Shown: positions 1-7,371 of the stretch, piece by piece
Layout: every line of letters starts with the position of its first letter
Position numbering within the stretch: position 1 is the stretch's first letter
NCBI GenBank assembly: GCA_002372775.1
Contig: DFIJ01000110.1
Span: 1 to 10,688, forward strand
DNA: 10,688 nucleotides
Direction: 5' to 3'
Source of the DNA: Christensenella sp. UBA3700
GTDB taxonomy: Bacteria > Bacillota > Clostridia > Christensenellales > UBA3700
Program-made: the position numbers and the translations under genes
The notes under the pieces: generated by a model
Databases searched by the model: none
The model's input: the letters and a program-made list of their open reading frames with translations, nothing else
Told to the model about the DNA's origin: nothing

Positions 1-1190
1 CAAACTCATTATTAGTTACTGCTTATGATATTATCTTCTTCTGGGTTGCAAGAATGATCTTCTCAGGTATCGAACACATGGGTGAAGTTCCATTCCCAGA
101 AGTTTTAATCCACGGTATCGTTAGAGATAAGTTCGGTAGAAAGATGAGTAAGTCTCTAGGAAATGGTATTGATCCATTACAAATTATCGATCAATATGGT
201 GCAGACTCATTAAGATATTCTTTAACACAAGGTATTGCTCCTGGTAACGATACAAGATATATCGATGAAAAGACAGAATCAGCTAGAAACTTCATCAACA
301 AGATTTGGAACGCTTCAAGATTCGTTTTAATGAACGTTGAGGGAAAGAAAGTTAAGAAGATGGGTGATTTTGTATTAAATAATTCAGATAAGTGGATCTT
401 ATCTAAGTTAAATACAACAATTAACGAAGTTACAAAGAATCTAAACAAGTACGAGCTTGGTATGGCTAGTGCTAAGTTATATGATTTCATTTGGAGTGAT
501 TTCTGCGACTGGTACATTGAACTATCTAAGACAACATTATATGGCGAAGATGAAGACAAGAAGATAAATACTTTATCTGTACTTGTTTATGTACTTGAAA
601 ACATCTTAAAGTTAATGCATCCATTTACTCCATTTGTTACAGAAGAGATTTATCAAAATCTTCCAACAACAAAGGGTACAATCGTTCTTGCTGATTGGCC
701 AGTAGTAAATAAGAAGTATGCATACACAAGAGAAAGAAAAGAATTCGAATCAGTTAAGGATTTAATCGTTGCTATTAGAAATATGAAGGCAGAAAGAAAT
801 GTTGCTCCTTCAAAGAAAGTAGCTATTAACTTATTGAATTCTACAATTAAAGCAAAGAATGTTATCTATATTCAAAAGCTTGCTGGTGTATCTGATGTTA
901 ACTTTATTGAAAATAAGGACAACTTAGATAAGAATGTAATTTCATTATTTGGATCATTTGGAGAAGTTGTAATTCCTCTAGGAGAACTTGTAGATTTAGC
1001 TCAAGAAAAGGCAAGATTACAAGGGGAATTAGAAGTAATGAAGAAGGAAATTGCTAGAAGCCAAGGTATGTTAAATAACCCAGGATTCGTAGCAAAAGCT
1101 CCAAAGAACTTAATTGAAAAAGAACAAGAAAAGTTAAAAGCTAATACTGAAAAGTACGAAAAATTAAAGGCTCAAATTGAGAGCATGTAA
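1..1190 (+). CDS. valS: Valyl-tRNA synthetase, C-terminal part (5' truncated by window edge)
   Basis: Charges tRNA-Val with valine in the cytoplasm; a class I aminoacyl-tRNA synthetase. The reading frame is open from the window edge (first full codon at base 3, upstream of the first ATG at 54), so this is the 3' portion of a gene cut by the window. About 395 codons are visible, against a usual total near 880. The visible start, with ITAYD-like and FFWVARM residues, is the end of the Rossmann catalytic domain. It is followed by the KMSKS loop (GRKMSKSLGNGIDP, encoded near 135-180). The all-helical anticodon-binding domain follows, with HPFTPFVTEEIYQNLP. The last ~65 residues are a charged coiled-coil arm (LAQEKARLQGELEVMKKEI), characteristic of ValRS rather than IleRS or LeuRS. 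The HIGH motif and editing domain lie outside the window. The stop is TAA, and the next gene starts 4 bases later. Identification is firm. Confidence 0.97.
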   Translation, partial: NSLLVTAYDIIFFWVARMIFSGIEHMGEVPFPEVLIHGIVRDKFGRKMSKSLGNGIDPLQIIDQYGADSLRYSLTQGIAPGNDTRYIDEKTESARNFINKIWNASRFVLMNVEGKKVKKMGDFVLNNSDKWILSKLNTTINEVTKNLNKYELGMASAKLYDFIWSDFCDWYIELSKTTLYGEDEDKKINTLSVLVYVLENILKLMHPFTPFVTEEIYQNLPTTKGTIVLADWPVVNKKYAYTRERKEFESVKDLIVAIRNMKAERNVAPSKKVAINLLNSTIKAKNVIYIQKLAGVSDVNFIENKDNLDKNVISLFGSFGEVVIPLGELVDLAQEKARLQGELEVMKKEIARSQGMLNNPGFVAKAPKNLIEKEQEKLKANTEKYEKLKAQIESM

Positions 1191-1194
1191 TTAA

Positions 1195-1839
1195 ATGGGT
1201 AAGTACAAGTATTTAATTTACGACTTTGATGGAACTATCGGCGACACATATAATGGTGTAGTCGCCGGTATGAAAGAAGTATTTGCTGCATATGGCATTT
1301 CTATTGAAGAAGCTTTATATCGTAAATACATCGGTCCACCTATAAACGAAACATTTGAATCATATCTTGGAAGTAAGGAAAAAGCATATGAAGCATGTGC
1401 ATTATATAGAAAAGTCTATAACGAAAAAGGCTATGTACTTACAACAACACCATTTGATGGTATAAAAGAAACTTTTAAGTCATTATATGAAAAAGGCTAT
1501 AAGGTTTGTGCAGCTACTTGTAAGAAACAAGAAGAAGTGGAGATGCTTTTAAAGAGATTCGGACTTTATGGCTATATGGAATTTGTTTCCGGTCTATGCT
1601 ACAATGTAAGGGAGACAAAGGCCGCAACCATACGCTATTTAATGGAATCATTAAAGGTTGATAAAAAAGATTGCGTAATGATAGGGGATACTAGATTCGA
1701 CGTGGAGGGCGCTGAAGAAGTAGGCATCGATTGTATTCTTTGCTTATGGGGTTATGGCGATTATGCTGCTATAAAGAATAAAAATGTTGTTTATAGAGCA
1801 AAAGACCCATATGATGTCGAAAAGTATATAGAGGGATAA
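1195..1839 (+). CDS. HAD-superfamily hydrolase, phosphoglycolate phosphatase-like
   Basis: A cytoplasmic phosphatase of the haloacid dehalogenase superfamily, probably acting on a small phosphometabolite. All four HAD motifs are present in 214 residues. Motif I is DFDGTIGDT, with the nucleophile D10 and the acid/base D12. Motif II is T108 in CAATCKK. Motif III is K142. Motif IV is GDTRFD, with D165 and D169 for magnesium. The segment between motifs I and II (~residues 20-85) is a helical C1 cap, as in the Gph/PpaX/PGP-like subgroup, and the length is normal for it. The start at 1195 lies 4 bases after the valS stop. No strong Shine-Dalgarno site is visible there, so coupling to valS translation is likely. 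The substrate cannot be read from sequence; phosphoglycolate, pyrophosphate or a nucleotide are all possible. Confidence 0.9.
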   Translation: MGKYKYLIYDFDGTIGDTYNGVVAGMKEVFAAYGISIEEALYRKYIGPPINETFESYLGSKEKAYEACALYRKVYNEKGYVLTTTPFDGIKETFKSLYEKGYKVCAATCKKQEEVEMLLKRFGLYGYMEFVSGLCYNVRETKAATIRYLMESLKVDKKDCVMIGDTRFDVEGAEEVGIDCILCLWGYGDYAAIKNKNVVYRAKDPYDVEKYIEG

Positions 1840-1842
1840 ATT

Positions 1843-2709
1843 ATGTCAAAATATGTTAAATCGACATTTACTTTTGTAAAGAACAACTGGGTTTCTGTGT
1901 TTTTACACGTTCTAATTCCAGCAGTTTTATATACAATATTCGTTAATCCAACAAGTTCATTTGATTATATTATGAAGGAAATATCTACAATGGATATGAA
2001 TAATATCTTTGATATTTTCATTAGGATTAATGATGGTTCTCGTTGGAATAGTTGGCAATATGTTGTATTTTATTTCGCTTTGATTGTTATTACTCTTACT
2101 ATTTTTGGTTCATATATCGGAAAAATTCAAAATAAGATGAAATATGGTCGTCCTTTATATACAGGTATAAAGGGTGTGTTTAAAAGAACTAATGAAAATT
2201 TATGGGCAGCTGCAAGAGCAGGTATAGTAATGATTTTATTCATGGAACTATTTGCAATTGCTATGAGTATAGTTTTATTCTTTGCAGTTAAGGTTACTCA
2301 TATTGCAGCTTTAAGAATTATGATAGTTTTGCTTGCAGGATTAATTCTTATTGCAGGATCATTCTATGGGCTTGCATGGGTTTCATGTGCTCTTCCAGGG
2401 ATGACAATGAGACGTCAAGGCCTATTTAAAGCAATTAGTGAAAGTACAAGAATGGTTGGTAATAAGTCTGGGATTATTTATTTAGATTTAATTCTTCCTC
2501 TTGTAATAACATATATTCCAGTTCTTGTGGTTTCTGGATTTGATGTTGTTTATGATCATGTTATCTTATATATCTTTAAATTAGTTACTTCATTTATATT
2601 CTATGGAATCAACTTTATGTATTTTATTCCATATATGTATTGTTTATTCTTTGATTTAAATGATATCGAAAGAGAAGATTTATTAAGCAACTCAAAGTGG
2701 GGTCTATAA
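1843..2709 (+). CDS. Polytopic membrane protein of unknown function (about 6 TM)
   Basis: I do not recognise a family. The 288-residue product is an integral membrane protein with about six hydrophobic helices, near residues 15-34, 74-94, 125-149, 156-184, 210-233 and 240-270. A short polar amphipathic N-terminus (MSKYVKSTFTFVKNNW) precedes helix 1. Between helices 1 and 2 there is a ~35-residue non-membrane segment. The C-terminal tail (DLNDIEREDLLSNSKW) is acidic. There is no cleavable signal peptide, ATPase motif or obvious catalytic motif. A GAGGGAT ribosome binding site at 1831-1837 overlaps the end of the HAD gene and is well spaced from this ATG; the gap to that gene is 3 bases. The next gene, another polytopic protein, starts 1 base after the stop, so the two are almost certainly co-translated. 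A role as a membrane partner of the downstream ABC transporter is possible but is only inferred from position. Confidence 0.85.
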   Translation: MSKYVKSTFTFVKNNWVSVFLHVLIPAVLYTIFVNPTSSFDYIMKEISTMDMNNIFDIFIRINDGSRWNSWQYVVFYFALIVITLTIFGSYIGKIQNKMKYGRPLYTGIKGVFKRTNENLWAAARAGIVMILFMELFAIAMSIVLFFAVKVTHIAALRIMIVLLAGLILIAGSFYGLAWVSCALPGMTMRRQGLFKAISESTRMVGNKSGIIYLDLILPLVITYIPVLVVSGFDVVYDHVILYIFKLVTSFIFYGINFMYFIPYMYCLFFDLNDIEREDLLSNSKWGL

Positions 2710-2710
2710 T

Positions 2711-3658
2711 ATGAAGATTAAGAGTACATTTAGTATATTGCTTAGCAATTTTAAAGTCGTATATAAATTGATATTATTCTTATTAATATTGGCTTTATTA
2801 TTTAGTCTTTTATTTACAGCTTGTATTGTTCCTATTATGAATGGTCTTGCTAAGCAATTTGATGAAATTGGGGTAGAAGAAGCTATTTCTGATTATATAG
2901 ACTCATATTATACTGGTGTGAATATAGAAGAGAACTATAACACAATGATAGAAAAGGTATCTTTAATAGATGATGCATTAGGCGATTGGTCAATTAATAT
3001 TGTTTTTTCATTTGTTGCGTTATTTGTCATTATATTTATTACTGCGATTTTATATTACATGGCTTATTACACAGTAAGCGATATTATAAAGACTTTTATG
3101 TCAACAAATTCAGGATTTGGATTTGCATCAAACTATATTGCAAATATTAGAAAGAGTTTTAGTTTTTCTATAAGATATACACCAATTTCATTATTTATGT
3201 TTTTAGCGATTGTTGGAATGGATGTATTAATCTTCTTAACAATTAAGAATTTACTACTTGCATTATATTTAGTAGTATTTGTAACTCTTGTAATATTGGC
3301 ATTAAGAAGGGCATTGTTCTTATATTGGATTCCAATTATGACTGTAGATGGATTGTCTGCAAAAGATGCCTTTGTTAAGAATTTTGAATACTTGAAGGGT
3401 AATTTCTGGAGAGTATTTGGCGCATACATTATGATTTTTATTTTCTCCGTAATGGCTATAGTTTTAGCCACAATAGTAACAATTGGCGTAGCATTAATTA
3501 TTAGTTTTGCAGTTGCCTGGTTCTCTATGCAAATTGTCGATATGGTAGAGTTCTATCATATTAGAGGTTTCAAGTATTACATAGATGAACAAACCGTAAT
3601 TAATCCTAATAAGAAATACAGAGATGCTATTGCTGACGAGGATAATTTTTCTCTATAG
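2711..3658 (+). CDS. Polytopic membrane protein of unknown function (about 6 TM)
   Basis: Not recognised to family level. The 315 residues contain hydrophobic helices near 19-41, 96-120, 157-175, 177-198, 237-258 and 258-275. A ~50-residue acidic soluble segment (residues ~46-94, with DEIGVEEAISDYIDSYY) lies between helices 1 and 2 and is probably extracytoplasmic. The C-terminal tail is hydrophilic. The motif AKDAFVKNFEYLKGNFWRV before the last hairpin looks like an amphipathic membrane-surface helix. Overall layout resembles the preceding gene: basic N-terminus, helix, soluble loop, then paired helices. Distant paralogy is therefore possible, but I see no convincing residue-level match. The ATG is 1 base after the previous stop, with a weak GGGG site at 2699-2702, so coupled translation is likely. 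The stop is TAG, followed by 34 bases before the ABC transporter. Confidence 0.85.
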   Translation: MKIKSTFSILLSNFKVVYKLILFLLILALLFSLLFTACIVPIMNGLAKQFDEIGVEEAISDYIDSYYTGVNIEENYNTMIEKVSLIDDALGDWSINIVFSFVALFVIIFITAILYYMAYYTVSDIIKTFMSTNSGFGFASNYIANIRKSFSFSIRYTPISLFMFLAIVGMDVLIFLTIKNLLLALYLVVFVTLVILALRRALFLYWIPIMTVDGLSAKDAFVKNFEYLKGNFWRVFGAYIMIFIFSVMAIVLATIVTIGVALIISFAVAWFSMQIVDMVEFYHIRGFKYYIDEQTVINPNKKYRDAIADEDNFSL

Positions 3659-3678
3659 AAAACATACATATATATGAT

Positions 3679-3685
3679 AGGAGGT
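3679..3685 (+). promoter_or_regulatory. Strong Shine-Dalgarno site that fixes a TTG start
   Basis: AGGAGGT lies 7 bases before TTG at 3693. The upstream ATG at 3674 runs into a stop after five codons. The first in-frame ATG would delete the Walker A motif. The ABC gene therefore starts at TTG. Confidence 0.88.
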
Positions 3686-3692
3686 ACCTAAT

Positions 3693-6600
3693 TTGATAGA
3701 GGTTAGAAATCTAAAGAAGGTATACACACCAAAGAAGGGAGTAAAGGTAAACGCTCTAGATGACGTGTCTATTAGATTCCCTGAAACAGGTTTAGTGTTT
3801 ATTTTGGGTAAATCGGGAAGTGGTAAATCAACTCTTTTAAACATGATTGGTGGACTAGATAAGGTTGATTCAGGAGAAATCATTATTAAGAACAAGTCTT
3901 CAAAAGATTTCTCTCAAGCAGATTTTGATAGTTATAGAAATACTTACTTAGGCTTTATATTCCAAGAATATAATATCTTAAATGAATTTACTGTTGGTGC
4001 AAACATTGGACTTGCTCTAGAATTGCAAGGCAAAAAAGCTACTAACGAAAAGATTAATGAGATTTTAAGAACTGTCGATCTAGAAGGTTACGCAAAGCGT
4101 AAACCAATGCAGCTTTCTGGTGGTCAAAAGCAAAGAGTTGCTATTGCGCGTGCTCTTGTAAAAGATCCAGAGGTTATCTTAGCCGATGAACCAACTGGCG
4201 CGTTAGATAGTAAAACAGGTATTCAAGTGTTTGATACCTTAAAGCAATTAGCTAAAACAAAATTAGTTATTGTTGTATCACACGATAGAGAATTTGCTGA
4301 AAGCTATGGCGATAGAGTTATCGAGTTAAAAGATGGTAAAGTAATTTCAGATATTGAGAAGTATGTTGCAGAATCTAATAAAAAGAATGAATCTATTTCT
4401 ATTGTAGATAATAAGATTATTTCTATTACGAAAGGATATGAATTAACACCAGAAGACGTTAAGATGATTAATGAATATCTAAAGAAAGAAAATGCAATTA
4501 TCTCTATAGATGAAATGACTAATAGAGATTTAAAGAAATTTGCCAGAATTGATGATTCAGGCAATAAAGAGTGCTTTAAAGATACCGATGAGAGTGAAAT
4601 TGTATATACAAAGAGACAAAAGTTTAGATTAATTAAATCTAGGCTTCCATTTAAGGATAGCTTTAAAATCGGTTCTTCTGGCTTAAAAGCAAAACCAGTT
4701 AGATTGTTTATCGCCATATTGTTATCTTTTGCCGCATTTGCCTTATTTGGACTTGCAGATACAATTAATGCCTACAATAAATATACAGCTACTGTAGATT
4801 CTTTAATAGATTCTGAGGTTTCGAATTTAACATTCATTAAACAAACAGCTGCAGAACAAGAAAATAATGATTATTTGTATTATGACGACACAAAGATGTC
4901 AGATAGTGATATTGAAATGATTTCTAAAAAGACAGGTGTGAAGTTTAAAGGGGTTTATTCTAATACCGATACGAGATGGAATTCTTTAATTGAATCATCT
5001 AATTATTGTGTATCTCCATCAAATAACACTTTATATGGTCCAATGGTAAAGGGGTTTGTAGAGATGAGTTCTGAAGATGTTACTGATATGGGCTTTACTA
5101 TTAAAAAAGGAAGAATGCCTCAAGATTATACAGAAATTGCCATTACAGAACTTGTATATCAATCATTTGCGCATTATGGCTATAGATATGATAATTCAAC
5201 TATAATTGATCCTACTGCTAGTGAAGGTGCTGAGGCTGCTAAGAAAAAATTAACTATAGATAAATTCTTAGATAATAATATCATTATTAGAATAAGAAAT
5301 GCAGAATATAAGGTTGTAGGTATTGTTGATACAAAGTTTAATTATGATCATTTTAAGGATTTAGAGATAGACCTTACAAATCCAAATTCTGCTTCTGCTG
5401 CTAATGCAATTACAAGTTATATTTTGCAACAAGAATATGACGCAACCGTTGGCGGCGGATTTCATGGTCAAGTATTTGTAAAACCAGGCTTTATTGATAA
5501 TATTTCTAATTCTTCAGGATTAAATGTTGGAATTAGTTTTGGAGATAATATAAGTTTTGATATTAATTCTGGCAATAATGTAGTAAGTGATAGACATGAT
5601 TTCTCATATGCTTTCAAACTTCAAGAATTAAAAGATAACAACATAAAGTATAAAATGTTCTCATCAGGGGACAAACTAGAAAAAAATAGTGTTTTAATTG
5701 ATTTCTATAAGTATTATGAAAGCGTCCGTGAGTATTATTATATATTATCTGGTTATGACTATTCACAAATGCAGGCAAATGGAGCTCCATCTTGGATATT
5801 AGAAAAAGATCTTTCTTCTACTGTTTCAGATGAGTATTATGATTATTTATTAACTAAAGTCGATGATGCAATAACAAATGGAGATTTTGCATGGGGTAGT
5901 TATACATGGGATGGTAGTCAATATGTATGGGAACCATATGAAGATGAGGCTTATAATCCAACAACAGATTATGATAAGAAATGGAATCTTCAAAATTACG
6001 TTGCATACCTTCGAGATAAATATGGTTCAGAAGATAAATCTATATTCCCTATTTGGATGCGTTTGGAAGAAGATACATCTTTAACATCATATACTCAAAT
6101 AAAGAAGTATTTAATAAATAAGAAACTTTCTCCGATAATCGACCAAGTAACAGAAATTGATTACAATGTAATTCCTGAAACTTATACAAGTTACTACTAT
6201 AATTCAGCTTATAGAAATAGTGAAAATAGAACGATTACTGTAGCAGGATTCTTCTTGTCTCCTTCTATTCCTAGCACAAAGGATTATTATTCAGGTGATA
6301 TTGAGGCGTGCGTTGTTGATGATTCAATGTATGATGATATGTCCGTAGCGGCAGGTGGAAAATACGTCGAAGCTCTTGGTAAGATGGTAGAAAAGAGCAA
6401 GTTAAAGAGTATTGTTAAGTGGGGATATGATAATGAATCAAAATCTGGCACAGTACATACTAAATTTAGAATTAGATCTGGTCCAACATATCTTTTAGAT
6501 ATGGTTAATGAAGTACTTGAGACTATGTCAGATATATTCTTATATGTAGGTATTGGTCTTGCAGTATTTGCTGGATTGTTATTAATGAACTATATTGCAA

Positions 6601-6929
6601 CTTCTATTTCATATAAGAAGCGTGAAATTGGTATCTTACGTGCGGTAGGTGCTACATCGCTTGACGTATTTGGTATCTTCTTAAATGAATCAATGATTAT
6701 TGCTTTAATAAACTACGCATTGTCTGTTGTTACAGCATTTGCCGTAGTAATGGTAATTAATAACAAGTTAAGAACAGAATATAATTTAACATTAACATTC
6801 TTGAATTTCGGTATTAGACAATTCATAGTAATGTTCTTGTTATCTACAGGTGTTGCTGCAATTTCTTCTGCAATTCCAGTATTTAGCATTGCAAGAAAGA
6901 AACCAATTGATACAATTAGAAGCTACTAA
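3693..6929 (+). CDS. MacB-type ABC transporter, fused ATPase and FtsX-like permease, with large extracytoplasmic domain
   Basis: A single-chain type VII (MacB/LolCDE-like) ABC protein of 1078 residues in the cytoplasmic membrane. The N-terminal ATPase (~1-220) is complete: Walker A GKSGSGKS (39-46), Q-loop Q91, signature LSGGQ (141-145), Walker B VILADEP (161-167) and switch H197. A charged cytoplasmic linker (~220-334) leads to TM1 (~337-357). A ~590-residue extracytoplasmic region follows, rich in Tyr, Asp, Ser and Asn, with a Trp/Tyr-dense stretch around residues 725-760. The C-terminus is an FtsX domain with three helices (~948-968, 1000-1022, 1043-1065) and the YKKREIGILRAVGAT coupling segment. 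MacB-type proteins use ATP for mechanotransmission or export of peptides, antibiotics or lipoproteins rather than classic through-pore transport; the substrate here is unknown. MacB's own periplasmic domain is only a few hundred residues, so this one is unusually large. The start is TTG, set by AGGAGGT. The gene ends the valS-containing run and is followed by a terminator. Confidence 0.93.
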   Translation: MIEVRNLKKVYTPKKGVKVNALDDVSIRFPETGLVFILGKSGSGKSTLLNMIGGLDKVDSGEIIIKNKSSKDFSQADFDSYRNTYLGFIFQEYNILNEFTVGANIGLALELQGKKATNEKINEILRTVDLEGYAKRKPMQLSGGQKQRVAIARALVKDPEVILADEPTGALDSKTGIQVFDTLKQLAKTKLVIVVSHDREFAESYGDRVIELKDGKVISDIEKYVAESNKKNESISIVDNKIISITKGYELTPEDVKMINEYLKKENAIISIDEMTNRDLKKFARIDDSGNKECFKDTDESEIVYTKRQKFRLIKSRLPFKDSFKIGSSGLKAKPVRLFIAILLSFAAFALFGLADTINAYNKYTATVDSLIDSEVSNLTFIKQTAAEQENNDYLYYDDTKMSDSDIEMISKKTGVKFKGVYSNTDTRWNSLIESSNYCVSPSNNTLYGPMVKGFVEMSSEDVTDMGFTIKKGRMPQDYTEIAITELVYQSFAHYGYRYDNSTIIDPTASEGAEAAKKKLTIDKFLDNNIIIRIRNAEYKVVGIVDTKFNYDHFKDLEIDLTNPNSASAANAITSYILQQEYDATVGGGFHGQVFVKPGFIDNISNSSGLNVGISFGDNISFDINSGNNVVSDRHDFSYAFKLQELKDNNIKYKMFSSGDKLEKNSVLIDFYKYYESVREYYYILSGYDYSQMQANGAPSWILEKDLSSTVSDEYYDYLLTKVDDAITNGDFAWGSYTWDGSQYVWEPYEDEAYNPTTDYDKKWNLQNYVAYLRDKYGSEDKSIFPIWMRLEEDTSLTSYTQIKKYLINKKLSPIIDQVTEIDYNVIPETYTSYYYNSAYRNSENRTITVAGFFLSPSIPSTKDYYSGDIEACVVDDSMYDDMSVAAGGKYVEALGKMVEKSKLKSIVKWGYDNESKSGTVHTKFRIRSGPTYLLDMVNEVLETMSDIFLYVGIGLAVFAGLLLMNYIATSISYKKREIGILRAVGATSLDVFGIFLNESMIIALINYALSVVTAFAVVMVINNKLRTEYNLTLTFLNFGIRQFIVMFLLSTGVAAISSAIPVFSIARKKPIDTIRSY

Positions 6930-6948
6930 TGCATAAATAGTGCATACG

Positions 6949-6981
6949 GAAAGCATCAGCAAAAGCTGGTGCTTTCTTTTT
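6949..6981 (+). terminator. Intrinsic terminator of the valS-to-ABC run
   Basis: The arms GAAAGCATCAGC (6949-6960) and GCTGGTGCTTTC (6965-6976) form a 12-bp stem with one G-T pair and an AAAA loop, followed by TTTTT. It begins 19 bases after the ABC stop codon and is oriented for + strand transcription. Confidence 0.9.
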
Positions 6982-7017
6982 AAATAAAAAGAAAAGGAAC
7001 TGATTCAATCAGTTCCT
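6980..7017 (-). terminator. Intrinsic terminator of the minus-strand RNA
   Basis: AGGAACTGAT and ATCAGTTCCT (6995-7004 and 7008-7017) form a perfect 10-bp stem with a 3-base loop. On the - strand it is followed by TTTTCTTTTT, a U-rich tract; on the + strand the following bases are not a clean T run. It therefore serves the - strand RNA, convergent to the ABC-run terminator next door. Confidence 0.85.
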
Positions 7018-7185
7018 AAAATTTCTTAAACCCCTTACAGGTGACTATCTAAACCCGCGGTATGTTGCAGGGTGGGTCCACTGTGAAATGTTTTTGTAAT
7101 CCCTAATAAATTAGGGCGCGCCAGCTGCATCTCAACTTCTATGTCCCTATAAATGATTGGGGGTACATGTGCACCCATAAGGTTC
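6985..7185 (-). ncRNA. Independently transcribed structured RNA, candidate 6S RNA
   Basis: A ~200-nt noncoding gene on the - strand, bounded by a near-consensus promoter (7192-7220) and an intrinsic terminator (6980-7017); the predicted start is G at 7185. It has no credible ORF. The 5' end (7184-7172, AACCTTATGGGTG) pairs with 7043-7029 (CACCTGTAAGGGGTT) in a 13-bp closing helix with one GG bulge and two G-T pairs. Inside, an apical stem TGCAG/CTGCA can close a domain holding the hairpin CCCTAA-loop-TTAGGG (7101-7116). A second hairpin, GGGTGC-ACAT-GTACCC (7161-7176), competes with the closing helix. The size, long closing stem, open middle, apical stem and free-standing transcription match the 6S RNA plan, the RNA-polymerase-binding regulator of stationary phase. 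I cannot match it by primary sequence to a specific 6S RNA. SRP RNA, tmRNA, RNase P and T-box hallmarks are absent. Existence of the RNA is fairly sure; the family is tentative. Confidence 0.6.
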
Positions 7186-7191
7186 ATTATT

Positions 7192-7220
7192 ATTATAATT
7201 TGTTATAGTAAATGTTTCAA
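7192..7220 (-). promoter_or_regulatory. Sigma-A promoter of the minus-strand RNA
   Basis: On the - strand, -35 TTGAAA (7220-7215) and -10 TATAAT (7197-7192) are separated by exactly 17 bases. Only one base differs from full consensus. Transcription would start around 7185, after a 6-base spacer. Confidence 0.85.
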
Positions 7221-7254
7221 TAATATTTGGGTAGATTTTACATAGCAAACAAAA

Positions 7255-7317
7255 GTGTGACATGGTGTGACTGGCGGAAAATGCTGGTATTTTCGGGTAT
7301 TGGCTAAAAAGTGTGAC
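7255..7317 (+). repeat. Three GTGTGAC repeats upstream of asnS
   Basis: GTGTGAC occurs at 7255-7261, 7265-7271 and 7311-7317. The first two are 10 bases apart, one helical turn. The first and third share the longer form AAAAGTGTGACA. All three lie between the divergent ncRNA and asnS promoters. They could be binding sites for a regulator, but no function is established from the sequence. Confidence 0.5.
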
Positions 7318-7324
7318 AAGTAGT

Positions 7325-7353
7325 GTAAAATTTTACTTTTTGATTAATCAAAA
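7325..7353. promoter_or_regulatory. Two adjacent perfect palindromes, possible operator
   Basis: GTAAAATTTTAC (7325-7336) is a perfect 12-base palindrome. One base later, TTTTGATTAATCAAAA (7338-7353) is a perfect 16-base palindrome. They end 18 bases before the asnS -35 box. Being loop-less, they suit dimeric protein binding better than RNA hairpins. AT-rich DNA produces such motifs by chance fairly often, so the operator reading is inference. Confidence 0.4.
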
Positions 7354-7371
7354 GGCCTAAATTGAAAAATC

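Noticed and set aside
191..4717. Open frames on the - strand opposite valS (191-559), the second membrane gene (3133-3471), and the ABC gene (3653-3895, 4304-4717)
   Set aside because: They overlap well-supported genes, lack ribosome sites and recognisable motifs, and look like antisense shadows of AT-rich coding DNA.
5878..6084. 68-codon + strand frame inside the ABC gene
   Set aside because: It lies in another frame within the large extracytoplasmic domain, with no initiation signal or recognisable product.
6985..7185. SRP RNA, tmRNA or RNase P RNA as identity of the minus-strand RNA
   Set aside because: No GGAAGGAAGCAGC-type SRP loop, no tRNA-like end with a tag reading frame, and too short with no P4 signature for RNase P.
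7021..7200. T-box leader for asnS (AGGGTGGG near 7068-7076 and CCGCGG near 7055 on the + strand)
   Set aside because: The antiterminator motif AGGGTGGNACCGCG is not formed; the pieces are in the wrong order. There is no terminator between it and asnS, and the asnS promoter lies well downstream at 7372-7401.
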